Shown: piece by piece, positions 44,004 through 51,941 of the stretch
Position numbering within the stretch: position 1 is the stretch's first letter
Layout of the letters: the number at the start of each line of letters is the position of its first letter
NCBI GenBank assembly: GCA_029979565.1
Contig: JAPOHG010000002.1
Coordinates: forward strand, 1-64,000
Length of the DNA stretch: 64,000 bases
DNA from: a bacterium
GTDB taxonomy: Bacteria > Bacteroidota > Bacteroidia > Flavobacteriales_D > Sanyastnellaceae
Reading direction: 5' to 3'
Made by a program: the position numbers and the translations under genes
The notes under the pieces: generated by a model
The model's input: the letters and a program-made list of their open reading frames with translations, nothing else
What the model was told of the DNA's origin: nothing
Database searches by the model: none

Positions 44004-44345
44004 TCAAGCGATGCGGGTACCCGGCGCTACATCGTCAGATACTTCAAGAACAGCCGTTCCACGCACCTTGTCCAATGCGCCGAGTAATAGGAATTCAGAT
44101 TGAATGGGACCGATTTGCTTGGGCGGAAAGTTGGTGACGGCCACGACTTTTTTTCCAATGAGCTCTTCGGGATGGTACCGGGAAGTGACTTGAGCCGAGG
44201 TTTTACGGGTTCCAATCTCAGGACCAAAATCAACATCGATGATGTAGGCCGGAATTCGTGCTTCTTCAAAAACGCGGGCATTGCGGACCAAGCCAACGTG
44301 CATGTGGATGCGTTCAAATTCGCTCCAAGTCAAAGGGTTTTCCAT
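44004..44345 (-). CDS. csaA: CsaA-like tRNA-binding domain protein
   Basis: A 113-residue stand-alone OB-fold tRNA-binding protein of the CsaA type, regarded as a chaperone-like or tRNA-binding factor. The sequence matches the family from start to end: WSEFERIHMHVGLV, DFGPEIGTRKTSAQVT, YHPEELIGKKVVAVTNFPPK, QIGPIQSEFLLLGA. The frame extends far upstream, across the mutA start, but the ATG at 44345 matches the normal ~110-residue length. It is divergent from mutA across 70 bp. Confidence 0.9.
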   Translation of the reverse strand: MENPLTWSEFERIHMHVGLVRNARVFEEARIPAYIIDVDFGPEIGTRKTSAQVTSRYHPEELIGKKVVAVTNFPPKQIGPIQSEFLLLGALDKVRGTAVLEVSDDVAPGTRIA

Positions 44346-44403
44346 GAAGTGAAGGTACGGCCATTGAGCGCTGTGGCTAAGTGCTAGACGGACCGAGGTT
44401 TCG

Positions 44404-44411
44404 TATTTTTG
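44404..44411 (+). promoter_or_regulatory. TATTTTTG -7 element of mutAB
   Basis: A perfect TAnnTTTG followed by AGGC and the mutA ATG at 44416. The 70-bp gap to csaA is too short for a cobalamin riboswitch, and none is seen. Confidence 0.7.
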
Positions 44412-44415
44412 AGGC

Positions 44416-45450
44416 ATGGTGGACCATGGATGGCTTGATTTTCCAGACTTTGACCTCTCACGCTGGGAAGCCGATGCAGCGCGATTGCAGTCCGCCAAAA
44501 CGGGAAAGTGGCGCAAGCCTCCCTGGATCCACAATGTCCATTCCATTGAACTGCCGGCCAAAGCCATTGGGTCGAAGAAAGAAGGCAATCCGTGGTCATT
44601 GACCCAACGCGCAGAAAGCTCGGCAGAGGTCATGCCATCGCTTCTAGGCGGAGCGGAGGGGATTCGTCTACAGGATGAATCGAGCACCATGCAATGGCTC
44701 GAAGCGGTGCACTTGGAAATGATTCATCTGCACCTGGATGCTGACCGGGTGGAGCTCGGTAATTTTCTGGTTAAGCGGATGCTCGATGGCGGATGGAAAG
44801 GCAGTTGCACCCGCAATGTCCGGTCTTTGACTGCGGAAAAGGCCCTTTTCCATGCTGAATGCCTTTCGGAGGCAGCTTCGGTTCGAAAATGGTCCCTTGA
44901 TACTTCTGCAGCGGAAGGACCGGTGGATGCGTTGCGTTTGGGGCTTGAACAAGCTCAAAAAGCTTTGGGCCTTTTCGAAGCCGCCGGACTCGATGTGAAT
45001 GAAGCGTTTCAATCCTTTATTTGGACCTTTAAGACGGGACCTCATGTTATGGAGGGCGTTGCCATGATCCGGGCCATGCGCTTGCTTTGGCAGCGCTGGT
45101 TGACGAGCCAAGGCATTGAGCCTGGAAGCATATGGTTGGATGCTCAAACGTATGTGCCGGAGGTGGATGATGGGTTGCCAACCGATCGCCTCATCGGAAT
45201 GACTGCAGCGGCTTATGCCGGAGCCATTGGTGGAGTGGACGCTTTGGAAGTTGTTCCGCATGATGTCGGGATGCGACCTGGCTCAGCGGATGGAAGGCGC
45301 TGGGCACGAAACATTCAACACCTCATGCGTGAGGAAGCAGGATTGCATCGGGTTTTCGACCCCATGGGGGGAAGCCATGTGGTGGAGACTTGGACCGCCT
45401 CGCTGATCGAAACCGCATGGGATGAATTTAAAAAGGTTGGACGACCATGA
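44416..45450 (+). CDS. mutA: Methylmalonyl-CoA mutase small subunit, short form
   Basis: The catalytically inactive partner of MutB. The 344 residues include the barrel-domain blocks [20 protein letters not shown], the [20 protein letters not shown] segment, and [14 protein letters not shown] near the C-terminus. It ends at the barrel: the degenerate B12-binding domain of longer MutA proteins (~600 residues) is absent. The mRNA is predicted leaderless. The stop overlaps the mutB start by 4 bp (ATGA), so the two are made together. Confidence 0.88.
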   Translation: MVDHGWLDFPDFDLSRWEADAARLQSAKTGKWRKPPWIHNVHSIELPAKAIGSKKEGNPWSLTQRAESSAEVMPSLLGGAEGIRLQDESSTMQWLEAVHLEMIHLHLDADRVELGNFLVKRMLDGGWKGSCTRNVRSLTAEKALFHAECLSEAASVRKWSLDTSAAEGPVDALRLGLEQAQKALGLFEAAGLDVNEAFQSFIWTFKTGPHVMEGVAMIRAMRLLWQRWLTSQGIEPGSIWLDAQTYVPEVDDGLPTDRLIGMTAAAYAGAIGGVDALEVVPHDVGMRPGSADGRRWARNIQHLMREEAGLHRVFDPMGGSHVVETWTASLIETAWDEFKKVGRP

Positions 45451-47486
45451 TGGAACTGGCACCGCATTATCCGGTTGAAGGATCGATCGAGCGCAGCCAT
45501 GAGTGCTTCGGTCCAGGCCAAGCGCCCTTCCTTGGAGGCCCGTACGCCACCATGTACACCTCACGCCCGTGGACCATTCGGCAGTATGCAGGATTTTCAA
45601 CAGCCGAAGCATCGAATGCTTTTTACCGCGCCAACCTGGCTGCTGGCCAAAAGGGGTTAAGTGTTGCCTTTGATCTCGCGACACACCGTGGGTACGACAG
45701 CGACCATCCGAGGGTGTCAGGGGACGTGGGCATGGCAGGGGTTGCGATTGACTCCGTGGAAGACATGAAACTTCTGTTCCAAGGAATTCCATTGGATCGG
45801 ATGTCCGTGAGCATGACGATGAACGGTGCGGTCTTACCCATCCTCGCCTTTTACATAGTCACTGCTGAAGAACAAGGGGTGCATCCTTCGCAATTGGCTG
45901 GAACAATTCAGAACGACATCCTCAAGGAGTTCATGGTGAGGAATACGTACATCTACCCGCCGAAACCTTCGATGCGCATCATTTCCGACATCTTCAAGTA
46001 CACGTCGGAGCACATGCCGAAATTCAACTCCATTTCAATTTCTGGATACCACATGCAAGAGGCTGGAGCCACACCGGCACTGGAATTGGCTTATACATTG
46101 GCCGATGGGTTGGAATACGTGCGAACGGGCGTGGCTGCTGGAATGGATATCGATGCCTTTGCACCGCGATTGAGCTTCTTTTGGGCAAGTGGAATGAACC
46201 ACTTTGAGGAAATCGCTAAAATGCGCGCAGCCCGTTTGGTGTGGGCGCAAAAGATGAAGGAGATGGGGGCGAAGCAGCCTAAATCCATGATGCTGCGCAC
46301 CCATACGCAGACAAGCGGTTGGTCCCTCACCGCCCAAGACCCCTGGAACAACGTCGCCCGTACGGCATTGGAAGCCATGGCTGCAGCCTTCGGAGGCACG
46401 CAATCCTTGCACACCAATTCCATGGACGAAGCCATTGCCTTGCCCACCGAGGCGTCAGCACGCATTGCTCGGAATACCCAATTGTTTTTGCAGCAAGCTG
46501 CCGGCTTTACAGAAGCCATTGACCCCTGGCACGGATCCCGTATGATGGAAGACCTCACGGATCGGATGGTGCAGGAGGCGTTGGCTTTGATTCATGAAGT
46601 GGAAGAGGAAGGGGGCATGGCCAGTGCCATCGAGAAAGGCCTGCCCAAACTGCGCATTGAAGGTGCAGCTTCGGAAAAGCAAGCGCGCATTGACCGAGGG
46701 CAAGATCGAATCGTTGGTGTCAATTTGTTCCCGGTGGAAGAAGAGGAGGACCTGGAGGTGCTTGAAATTGACCAAAAAGCCGTTCGTGAACAACAAATTA
46801 TTCGCCTCGCTGAAGTTCGCGCCCAACGTGACGCTGCAGCAGTTCAAGTCGCATTGCAAGCGCTGACGCAGGGAGCCAAAGCTGCCGACAATCTCCTGGC
46901 ATTGGCAGTCGAGGCTGCCAGGGAACGGGCCACATTGGGGGAAATCAGCGATGCGTTGGAAGTGGCTTTCGGTCGCTACGAACCCCAGGTTCGCAAAGTG
47001 AGTGGTATCTTTTCCAGGGCGATGGAAGGCCAAGCTGCATATCAAGAAGTCATTGATTTGACACGTACGTTCAATCAACGCGTTGGTCGACAACCGCGCA
47101 TTCTGGTCGCTAAAATGGGGCAGGATGGACACGACCGAGGAGCAAAAGTGATTGCTTCCTCCTTCGCTGATATGGGGTTTGATGTGGATTTAGGTCCGCT
47201 TTTTCAAACGCCCGGAGAGGTGGTTCAGCAAGCGATTGACAATGACGTGCATGTTGTGGGCATCAGCACCTTGGCGGCGGGTCACAAAACGCTTGTGCCG
47301 GAGTTGATTGAAGGACTTCGCAAAAGCGGTCGTGATGACATTTTGGTCGTTGTCGGAGGCGTGATTCCTCCTGGAGATCATGAAGCGCTGTACACCAGCG
47401 GAGCCGTTGGCGTGTTTGGTCCGGGGACCCCGATTACCGCCTCGGCGAAGAACATCCTTGAATTGCTGCTCGAGGCTTACGCTTGA
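45447..47486 (+). CDS. mutB: Methylmalonyl-CoA mutase large (catalytic) subunit
   Basis: Converts methylmalonyl-CoA and succinyl-CoA with adenosylcobalamin. The 679 residues have the substrate barrel ([52 protein letters not shown]) and the C-terminal B12 domain with the cobalt-ligand motif [16 protein letters not shown] (D560 and H562). The N-terminal arm is ~30-40 residues shorter than in the classical ~715-728-residue enzymes. No epimerase or MeaB gene is adjacent. Its 3' end overlaps the convergent fmt by 10 bp. Confidence 0.96.
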   Translation: MMELAPHYPVEGSIERSHECFGPGQAPFLGGPYATMYTSRPWTIRQYAGFSTAEASNAFYRANLAAGQKGLSVAFDLATHRGYDSDHPRVSGDVGMAGVAIDSVEDMKLLFQGIPLDRMSVSMTMNGAVLPILAFYIVTAEEQGVHPSQLAGTIQNDILKEFMVRNTYIYPPKPSMRIISDIFKYTSEHMPKFNSISISGYHMQEAGATPALELAYTLADGLEYVRTGVAAGMDIDAFAPRLSFFWASGMNHFEEIAKMRAARLVWAQKMKEMGAKQPKSMMLRTHTQTSGWSLTAQDPWNNVARTALEAMAAAFGGTQSLHTNSMDEAIALPTEASARIARNTQLFLQQAAGFTEAIDPWHGSRMMEDLTDRMVQEALALIHEVEEEGGMASAIEKGLPKLRIEGAASEKQARIDRGQDRIVGVNLFPVEEEEDLEVLEIDQKAVREQQIIRLAEVRAQRDAAAVQVALQALTQGAKAADNLLALAVEAARERATLGEISDALEVAFGRYEPQVRKVSGIFSRAMEGQAAYQEVIDLTRTFNQRVGRQPRILVAKMGQDGHDRGAKVIASSFADMGFDVDLGPLFQTPGEVVQQAIDNDVHVVGISTLAAGHKTLVPELIEGLRKSGRDDILVVVGGVIPPGDHEALYTSGAVGVFGPGTPITASAKNILELLLEAYA

Positions 47487-48454
47487 TCTCCGAATCGAGC
47501 AACAGGCGAATGCAGTCCGTTGGACCACGCCTGACCTGACATGCGTCCTTTGCCGGGTGGGATCAATGCATCAATGCCAATCCAACCATCGCTGCAGCGA
47601 ACAGCAAGCACGCCCTTCACTGAAGCCACCGACCCTGGTTGGGCATCATCGGCATGTTCAAAAGTGGGGAGAAAATGGGCTTTGAGAATCTTGATATCAC
47701 CGATTGGAGAAGCCGTCCAAGCTTTCGGAGAGGGATGAAGCCCTCTGATTTTATTCAGCACATTTACAGTGTTTTGACTCCAGTCGATTGAGGTGTTTTC
47801 TCGTGTCAATTTGGGGGCTTCCAAGCAGAATACATCCGTCCGTTGAGGCTGCGGGGTAAGTCTTCCTTCCACCAGTTCGTCCAGCGTCCTCACGAGCAGA
47901 GCTTTGCCATGTTCCAGCAATTTGCTGTAGAGGGCACCTGCGTCGTCCATTTCGTCGATGGATACCTCTTTTTGGAGCAACACATCTCCGGTGTCAATGG
48001 CATGTTGAAGGGAAAAGGTTGATACCCCAGATGTTTTCAATCCGTGGATGATGGCCCATTGGATGGGTGCTGCGCCCCGGAGTTGCGGGAGCAATGAGGC
48101 ATGGAGGTTGATGGTGCCGAACTCGGGAGCATCCCAAACGATTCGAGGAAGCATGCGAAATGCAACAACGAGGTAGACGTCGGCTTCCCATGCTGCGAGC
48201 GATGCATTGAATTCTGGGCTTTTCAGATTGGTTGGCTGCAGCAACGGCAACCCCCGTGCTTCCGCTGCGGTTTTGACAGCTGATGGCTGGATGTGCTGGC
48301 CACGGCCCGATCGTCGGTCAGGAGCCGTGACAACGCCTGCAATTTCATGTTGCGATCCGGCCAGTTCATCAAGGCACGCTGCAGCAAACTCAGGCGTGCC
48401 GAAGAACACAATGCGCAACGATCGTTGTAAAGGAGATGTAGGGAATTCAGCCAT
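47477..48454 (-). CDS. fmt: Methionyl-tRNA formyltransferase
   Basis: Formylates initiator Met-tRNA using 10-formyl-tetrahydrofolate. The 325 residues show the N-terminal Rossmann start [16 protein letters not shown], the catalytic region [20 protein letters not shown] (Asn, His), the Asp in [10 protein letters not shown], and a C-terminal domain from ~210 with LHPSPKAW. It lies 9 bp after the MATE transporter and is probably co-transcribed with it. Confidence 0.96.
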   Translation of the reverse strand: MAEFPTSPLQRSLRIVFFGTPEFAAACLDELAGSQHEIAGVVTAPDRRSGRGQHIQPSAVKTAAEARGLPLLQPTNLKSPEFNASLAAWEADVYLVVAFRMLPRIVWDAPEFGTINLHASLLPQLRGAAPIQWAIIHGLKTSGVSTFSLQHAIDTGDVLLQKEVSIDEMDDAGALYSKLLEHGKALLVRTLDELVEGRLTPQPQRTDVFCLEAPKLTRENTSIDWSQNTVNVLNKIRGLHPSPKAWTASPIGDIKILKAHFLPTFEHADDAQPGSVASVKGVLAVRCSDGWIGIDALIPPGKGRMSGQAWSNGLHSPVARFGDQA

Positions 48455-48463
48455 AATGCGATG

Positions 48464-49804
48464 CTAGGACGGTTGTGAGACCTGGCGCCAGGTGCCTTTC
48501 CGAAGGTACAGCCAACTCCCCAATCCAATGGAGGAGAAGTACACCAATTCGACCCGCCATATGACCCAAATGGGCTGTGGCCAGACCAACGTGACTGCCG
48601 CTGCAACCATCATGTAGATGGTAACGGCGGCGAGTTCAACGCGGAACGCTACTTTGGTCGCCCCGCAGCCTTGAATGGTGGATAGCATCACCCCAGTGAA
48701 GGCATAGGTGCATACAGCAATGAACAACAAGTGCAAGGTGTTCACCATGGCCACTTGCCCGGCAGCGTCAGTAAAAAACACAGCCGCAAGGGTGTATGGG
48801 TAAAGCACATACCCATGGCAAAGCAGTAAAATCCCGAGAATTGTCAACACGACCAGCCGGCGCAAGGTTTGGTCCAATTCCTGCAGCCGTCCCGCCCCGA
48901 GTAGGCCGCTTACGTAGGTCCTCGTTGCTTGCTGCATCCCTTGCGTGACAATGAATGCCAACATGAAAAAGTTTCGCGTCACGTGGGACACTTTCAGTTC
49001 TAAGCTTCCGACTTTTTCGACAAAGAAGAAAAATGCTGTCCACGTGGAGACGGTGGTCAAAAACTGCCCTATGAGTGGATAAGCCAACTTCCACCAAGCG
49101 CGGAGGTCTGCCCAAGAAAGCAAACTCCACGGTTGGAATGCTTCTGGCATTATCCTCAGCGTCAACATCAGGGCAATCAGGAATCCCGTTGATTCGGCAC
49201 AAAGAGACGCCCACGCTGCACCGGTTGCTCCGATGGCCTCTACGCCCCACCAGCCTTCAACCCAGGCGGCATCGAGGACAATGTTGACCGCTGAACTGCA
49301 GATTCCGATGGCCAAAATGGGCCACGTTTTTGCCGTGCCGGTGTACAGCGCATTGAAGGCGAGCAGCGCAGTGAATGGGATGAATCCAAGAAGGCGAATG
49401 GCAAAAAAATCGGTGAATACTGCTCGGATGCCTGGGTCGGAGATGGCCGAATTGACTGGGCCACTGTTCAGAAGGATGCCCACGCCCATTAGGCAAAGCC
49501 CCATGAGGCCGTGCAGAAGCAATCCCGATCGAAACGTCTGCAGGGCCGCTTCCCTGCGTCCTTCACCCAGGCGACGAGCGATGACGATCTGCAGTGCCGC
49601 TCCACTGCCTACGGCAATCATTTCCAAGGTCAGATAGACCATCCCGGCGTTGCCTGCGCCATTGATGGCCTCTTCGCTCAATCGCGCCAAGAAAAAGTTG
49701 TCTGTAAGCAGCACGAAAAACTGAAGCATGGTGCCCATGGAAATGGGGATGGCCATGCGCAACAAATCGGCGTAACCTGTTTTCAATTCACCCGCTCGGT
49801 TCAT
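48464..49804 (-). CDS. MATE-family efflux transporter
   Basis: A 446-residue membrane protein with twelve predicted helices in two halves, typical of the multidrug and toxin extrusion family. The first helix region has MAIPISMGTMLQFFVLLTDN followed by FFLARL; the second half begins near LAYPLIGQFLTTVSTWTAFF. The substrate is unknown. The ATG at 49804 is preferred over that at 49822: a near-promoter GACTTTTG lies 5 nt upstream of it. Confidence 0.88.
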   Translation of the reverse strand: MNRAGELKTGYADLLRMAIPISMGTMLQFFVLLTDNFFLARLSEEAINGAGNAGMVYLTLEMIAVGSGAALQIVIARRLGEGRREAALQTFRSGLLLHGLMGLCLMGVGILLNSGPVNSAISDPGIRAVFTDFFAIRLLGFIPFTALLAFNALYTGTAKTWPILAIGICSSAVNIVLDAAWVEGWWGVEAIGATGAAWASLCAESTGFLIALMLTLRIMPEAFQPWSLLSWADLRAWWKLAYPLIGQFLTTVSTWTAFFFFVEKVGSLELKVSHVTRNFFMLAFIVTQGMQQATRTYVSGLLGAGRLQELDQTLRRLVVLTILGILLLCHGYVLYPYTLAAVFFTDAAGQVAMVNTLHLLFIAVCTYAFTGVMLSTIQGCGATKVAFRVELAAVTIYMMVAAAVTLVWPQPIWVIWRVELVYFSSIGLGSWLYLRKGTWRQVSQPS

Positions 49805-49835
49805 GGCCGCAAAAGTCAGCATTGTTGGGCCAAAA

Positions 49836-50498
49836 TCACAGCCCCAGGTGCTTCAAAATGGCGTCGGATTTTTTAACCGATTTCAAGGCCCAATCCAGCA
49901 TTATGGCCTCCCGTTCATCAGCGGTGAGTTGCCTTGCATTGGGCGGAAGTTCCTGAATGTTCTCCATGATTCGGTGCATGATCATCCCGGCAGCCACACT
50001 GATGTTTAGGGACTCAGCCATGCCGCGCATGGGGATGAACACGTGGTAATCCGCGACGTCAAGCATGCGTTTTGAAGCCCCCTTGAACTCTGTGCCCATG
50101 ACCACTGCGACGGGTTGATCAATGGGAAGGCTGCGTGCCTCATAACCGTTGACGTGCGGGGAAGTGACTGCAATCTTGTAACCGTTGCTGCGCAATGATT
50201 CAATGCAGGCAGCAGTTGGGTCTTCGGCATCAGTGTATCGATGGAGCGTTAACCACGAAGGCGTTCCCTTGGAAACACCTCGGTTGAACACCCAAGGGTT
50301 CACGTCTTCGATCAAGTGAACATCTTGAATGCCCATGCCGTCGCAAGAGCGCATGACAGCGCTGGCGTTTCTGCTTTGGTACACGTTTTCGAGAACCATG
50401 CAGAGCCGCCTCGTCCGATGGCGCAACGCCTTATCAAATTTTCGCAGCCTTTCTTCACTGATGTAGGGAAGGAGTGCTTGCAATTTGGGGTTCGACAT
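49836..50498 (-). CDS. trmH: tRNA/rRNA 2'-O-methyltransferase, TrmH (SpoU) family
   Basis: A 220-residue SPOUT methyltransferase. The three family motifs are present: VLENVYQSRNASAVMRSCDG, VVMGTEFKGASKRMLDVADY and MRGMAESLNISVAAGMIMHR, which form the trefoil knot and SAM site. The N-terminal helix (KLQALLPYISEERLRKFDKA) resembles TrmH, the tRNA Gm18 enzyme, more than rRNA enzymes such as RlmB, but assignment between them is not certain. It lies 31 bp upstream of the MATE gene and is preceded by the HU terminator. Confidence 0.9.
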   Translation of the reverse strand: MSNPKLQALLPYISEERLRKFDKALRHRTRRLCMVLENVYQSRNASAVMRSCDGMGIQDVHLIEDVNPWVFNRGVSKGTPSWLTLHRYTDAEDPTAACIESLRSNGYKIAVTSPHVNGYEARSLPIDQPVAVVMGTEFKGASKRMLDVADYHVFIPMRGMAESLNISVAAGMIMHRIMENIQELPPNARQLTADEREAIMLDWALKSVKKSDAILKHLGL

Positions 50499-50515
50499 GC
50501 AGGAGGATTCGATGA

Positions 50516-50550
50516 AACAAAAAGGCCCCGAGCATGTTGCTCGAGGCCTT
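50516..50550 (-). terminator. Rho-independent terminator of the HU gene
   Basis: On the minus strand a 12-bp stem (AAGGCCTCGAGC with GCTCGGGGCCTT, one wobble) with loop AACAT is followed by TTTTTG. It sits between the HU stop at 50572 and the trmH start at 50498. Confidence 0.85.
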
Positions 50551-50571
50551 CTTCGGTTTGGGCCGGTGGCC

Positions 50572-50841
50572 TTATACCTTCGAGCTCAACTCAGCACCCG
50601 CCTTGAACTTGATAACGTTCTTAGCTGCGATGGTGATGGTCTTACCCGTTTGTGGGTTGCGACCTTGGCGCTCCGCACGGTGAGATACAGAGAAAGAACC
50701 GAATCCAACGAGGGATACGCGGTCTCCTTTGCTCAATGCACCAGCGGTTGCATCAACGAATGCGTCCAATGCACGCTTTGCGTCTGCTTTTGAGATGCCG
50801 GCTCCTTCGGCCATTGCATCTACCAATTCTGCTTTGTTCAT
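50572..50841 (-). CDS. hup: HU-family DNA-binding protein
   Basis: An 89-residue histone-like protein that bends DNA and compacts the nucleoid. The helix-turn start MNKAELVDAMAEGAGISKAD, the VSLVGFGSFSV core, and the DNA-wrapping arm RQGRNPQTGKTITIAAKNVI are all present. A perfect TATATTTG lies 35 bp upstream (50883-50876), giving a ~30-nt leader, unlike the leaderless genes nearby. It has a strong terminator of its own. Confidence 0.97.
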   Translation of the reverse strand: MNKAELVDAMAEGAGISKADAKRALDAFVDATAGALSKGDRVSLVGFGSFSVSHRAERQGRNPQTGKTITIAAKNVIKFKAGAELSSKV

Positions 50842-50875
50842 GGTATAGAGATTAAGAATAATTGTTCAACTCGGC

Positions 50876-50883
50876 CAAATATA
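50876..50883 (-). promoter_or_regulatory. TATATTTG -7 element of the HU gene
   Basis: A perfect TAnnTTTG, 34 nt before the HU ATG. It predicts a leader of about 30 nt, AT-rich and without a Shine-Dalgarno sequence. Confidence 0.6.
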
Positions 50884-51004
50884 TAGGCGGGATTTCAACG
50901 CTGGCAAGGGGTTCCGGTCATTTCGTTAATAAACCCATGCAAATTGTTGATAAGCATGCGAAAATGCGCTCATTTTGACGTGAAATTCCGGGAATCGGCT
51001 GGTT

Positions 51005-51340
51005 TCACTGCCTTTTTGTGGTGGATGTGCGCTCGTGTACAATCCACAAGATGAGGGACCCAACCGGTAGGGTTGCCACCCACGCTGGTGAAGCGCCCAA
51101 TACTGCCCATTGTCCCAAGCTGACGGCAATGGCGACGATGATGAGGCTGATGACGGCAATGGCAAAAAATGCGCGGTCCCATTGCTCACCGTTCAGAAAG
51201 ATGCTGATCAACATTGGGGACAGGCAGGAAACAGTCGCCAGCAACCACGCCACGGCACCAGGGGATTGGTAAAATCCGGCAAGTGCTATGGTGAGCAACG
51301 TGCCCCATCCGACTTGCAGAATCCGTTGGATTTTTTGCAT
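51005..51340 (-). CDS. Small hydrophobic membrane protein of unknown function
   Basis: A 111-residue protein with about four membrane segments (roughly residues 10-26, 29-49, 57-77, 82-100) and a short basic tail. I do not recognise the family. The start is supported by a perfect TACCTTTG 4 nt before the ATG. It is divergent from the thioesterase gene across only 32 bp. Nothing in the sequence tells its role. Confidence 0.7.
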   Translation of the reverse strand: MQKIQRILQVGWGTLLTIALAGFYQSPGAVAWLLATVSCLSPMLISIFLNGEQWDRAFFAIAVISLIIVAIAVSLGQWAVLGASPAWVATLPVGSLILWIVHERTSTTKRQ

Positions 51341-51344
51341 GTAC

Positions 51345-51352
51345 CAAAGGTA
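51345..51352 (-). promoter_or_regulatory. TACCTTTG -7 element, divergent pair, minus side
   Basis: A perfect element followed by GTAC and the ATG at 51340. It is separated by 8 bp from the plus-strand element at 51361-51368. Confidence 0.75.
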
Positions 51353-51360
51353 CGAGCCGG

Positions 51361-51368
51361 TACTTTTG
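51361..51368 (+). promoter_or_regulatory. TACTTTTG -7 element, divergent pair, plus side
   Basis: A perfect element followed by CACC and the ATG at 51373. Any upstream -33 contact must lie inside the opposite gene. Confidence 0.75.
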
Positions 51369-51372
51369 CACC

Positions 51373-51837
51373 ATGCAAGATTTTGGTCTTCCCGCAGGTC
51401 AGGTGTACATACCAGAAATTCGATTTGTCGATATTGACGCTGCAGGCATCGTGAACAACGCCACCTATTTCAATTATTTCGAGCAGAGCCGGATTGCTTT
51501 TTTTGAACCGCTCCTTGGCAAGAAATGGGATTGGAATGCAGCGGGCATGGTCGTGGCTCGGCACGAAATCGATTACCGCGCACCCATCTTATTCAATGAT
51601 GATGTGCGCATCGTCACATGGATTGAGCACATTGGAACCAAAAGCATGACCGCTGCATACGAAGTTTACAAGTCGAACCAAAGAACGTGGGTGTTGTCCG
51701 CCCAAGCAAAGACGGTGCTGGTGTCATACAACCACGCCGAAGGGAGGCCTGCACCGTGGTCGGCAGAAGTGGTGGAGGCGGCGAAAGGGTTTGGTTTCGG
51801 TAGGCCTGAATTCGGCGGTGAAGGTCTTGCCCAGTGA
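51373..51837 (+). CDS. Acyl-CoA thioesterase, 4-hydroxybenzoyl-CoA thioesterase (hotdog) family
   Basis: A 154-residue hotdog-fold enzyme that would hydrolyse an acyl- or aryl-CoA. The active-site block RFVDIDAAGIVNNATYFNYF (about 17-36) contains the family's aspartate and the GxVxN(N)xxY pattern; the FEQSRIAFF helix follows. YbgC/FadM-like proteins share this layout. The substrate is not deducible. The mRNA is predicted leaderless. Confidence 0.88.
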   Translation: MQDFGLPAGQVYIPEIRFVDIDAAGIVNNATYFNYFEQSRIAFFEPLLGKKWDWNAAGMVVARHEIDYRAPILFNDDVRIVTWIEHIGTKSMTAAYEVYKSNQRTWVLSAQAKTVLVSYNHAEGRPAPWSAEVVEAAKGFGFGRPEFGGEGLAQ

Positions 51838-51888
51838 ACCGTTGAAAAAAAGCGGGCTGAGATTGCGGCTTGGGGACAGGATTTCGCA

Positions 51889-51896
51889 TACTTTTG
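51889..51896 (+). promoter_or_regulatory. TACTTTTG -7 element of the CBM-like T9SS gene
   Basis: A perfect TAnnTTTG, 45 nt before the ATG at 51942. It lies inside the longer open frame, so it supports the ATG at 51942 with its clean signal peptide. Confidence 0.55.
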
Positions 51897-51941
51897 GCTT
51901 CGTGTACTTTTCACACTACTAACCACAACTGCTTTAATCGC

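Noticed and set aside
44346-44415. Cobalamin riboswitch before mutAB
   Set aside because: The gap is 70 bp and the promoter element lies 4 nt from the start codon, leaving no room for a leader RNA.
44346-44690. N-terminal extension of the csaA frame across the mutA start
   Set aside because: Homologues are ~110 residues and begin at 44345; the extension is antisense to mutA and has no domain.
50842-51004. Small RNA gene or tRNA between HU and the membrane protein
   Set aside because: Only the HU promoter and a weak inverted repeat near 50952-50968 are visible; no cloverleaf and no terminator for an independent RNA.
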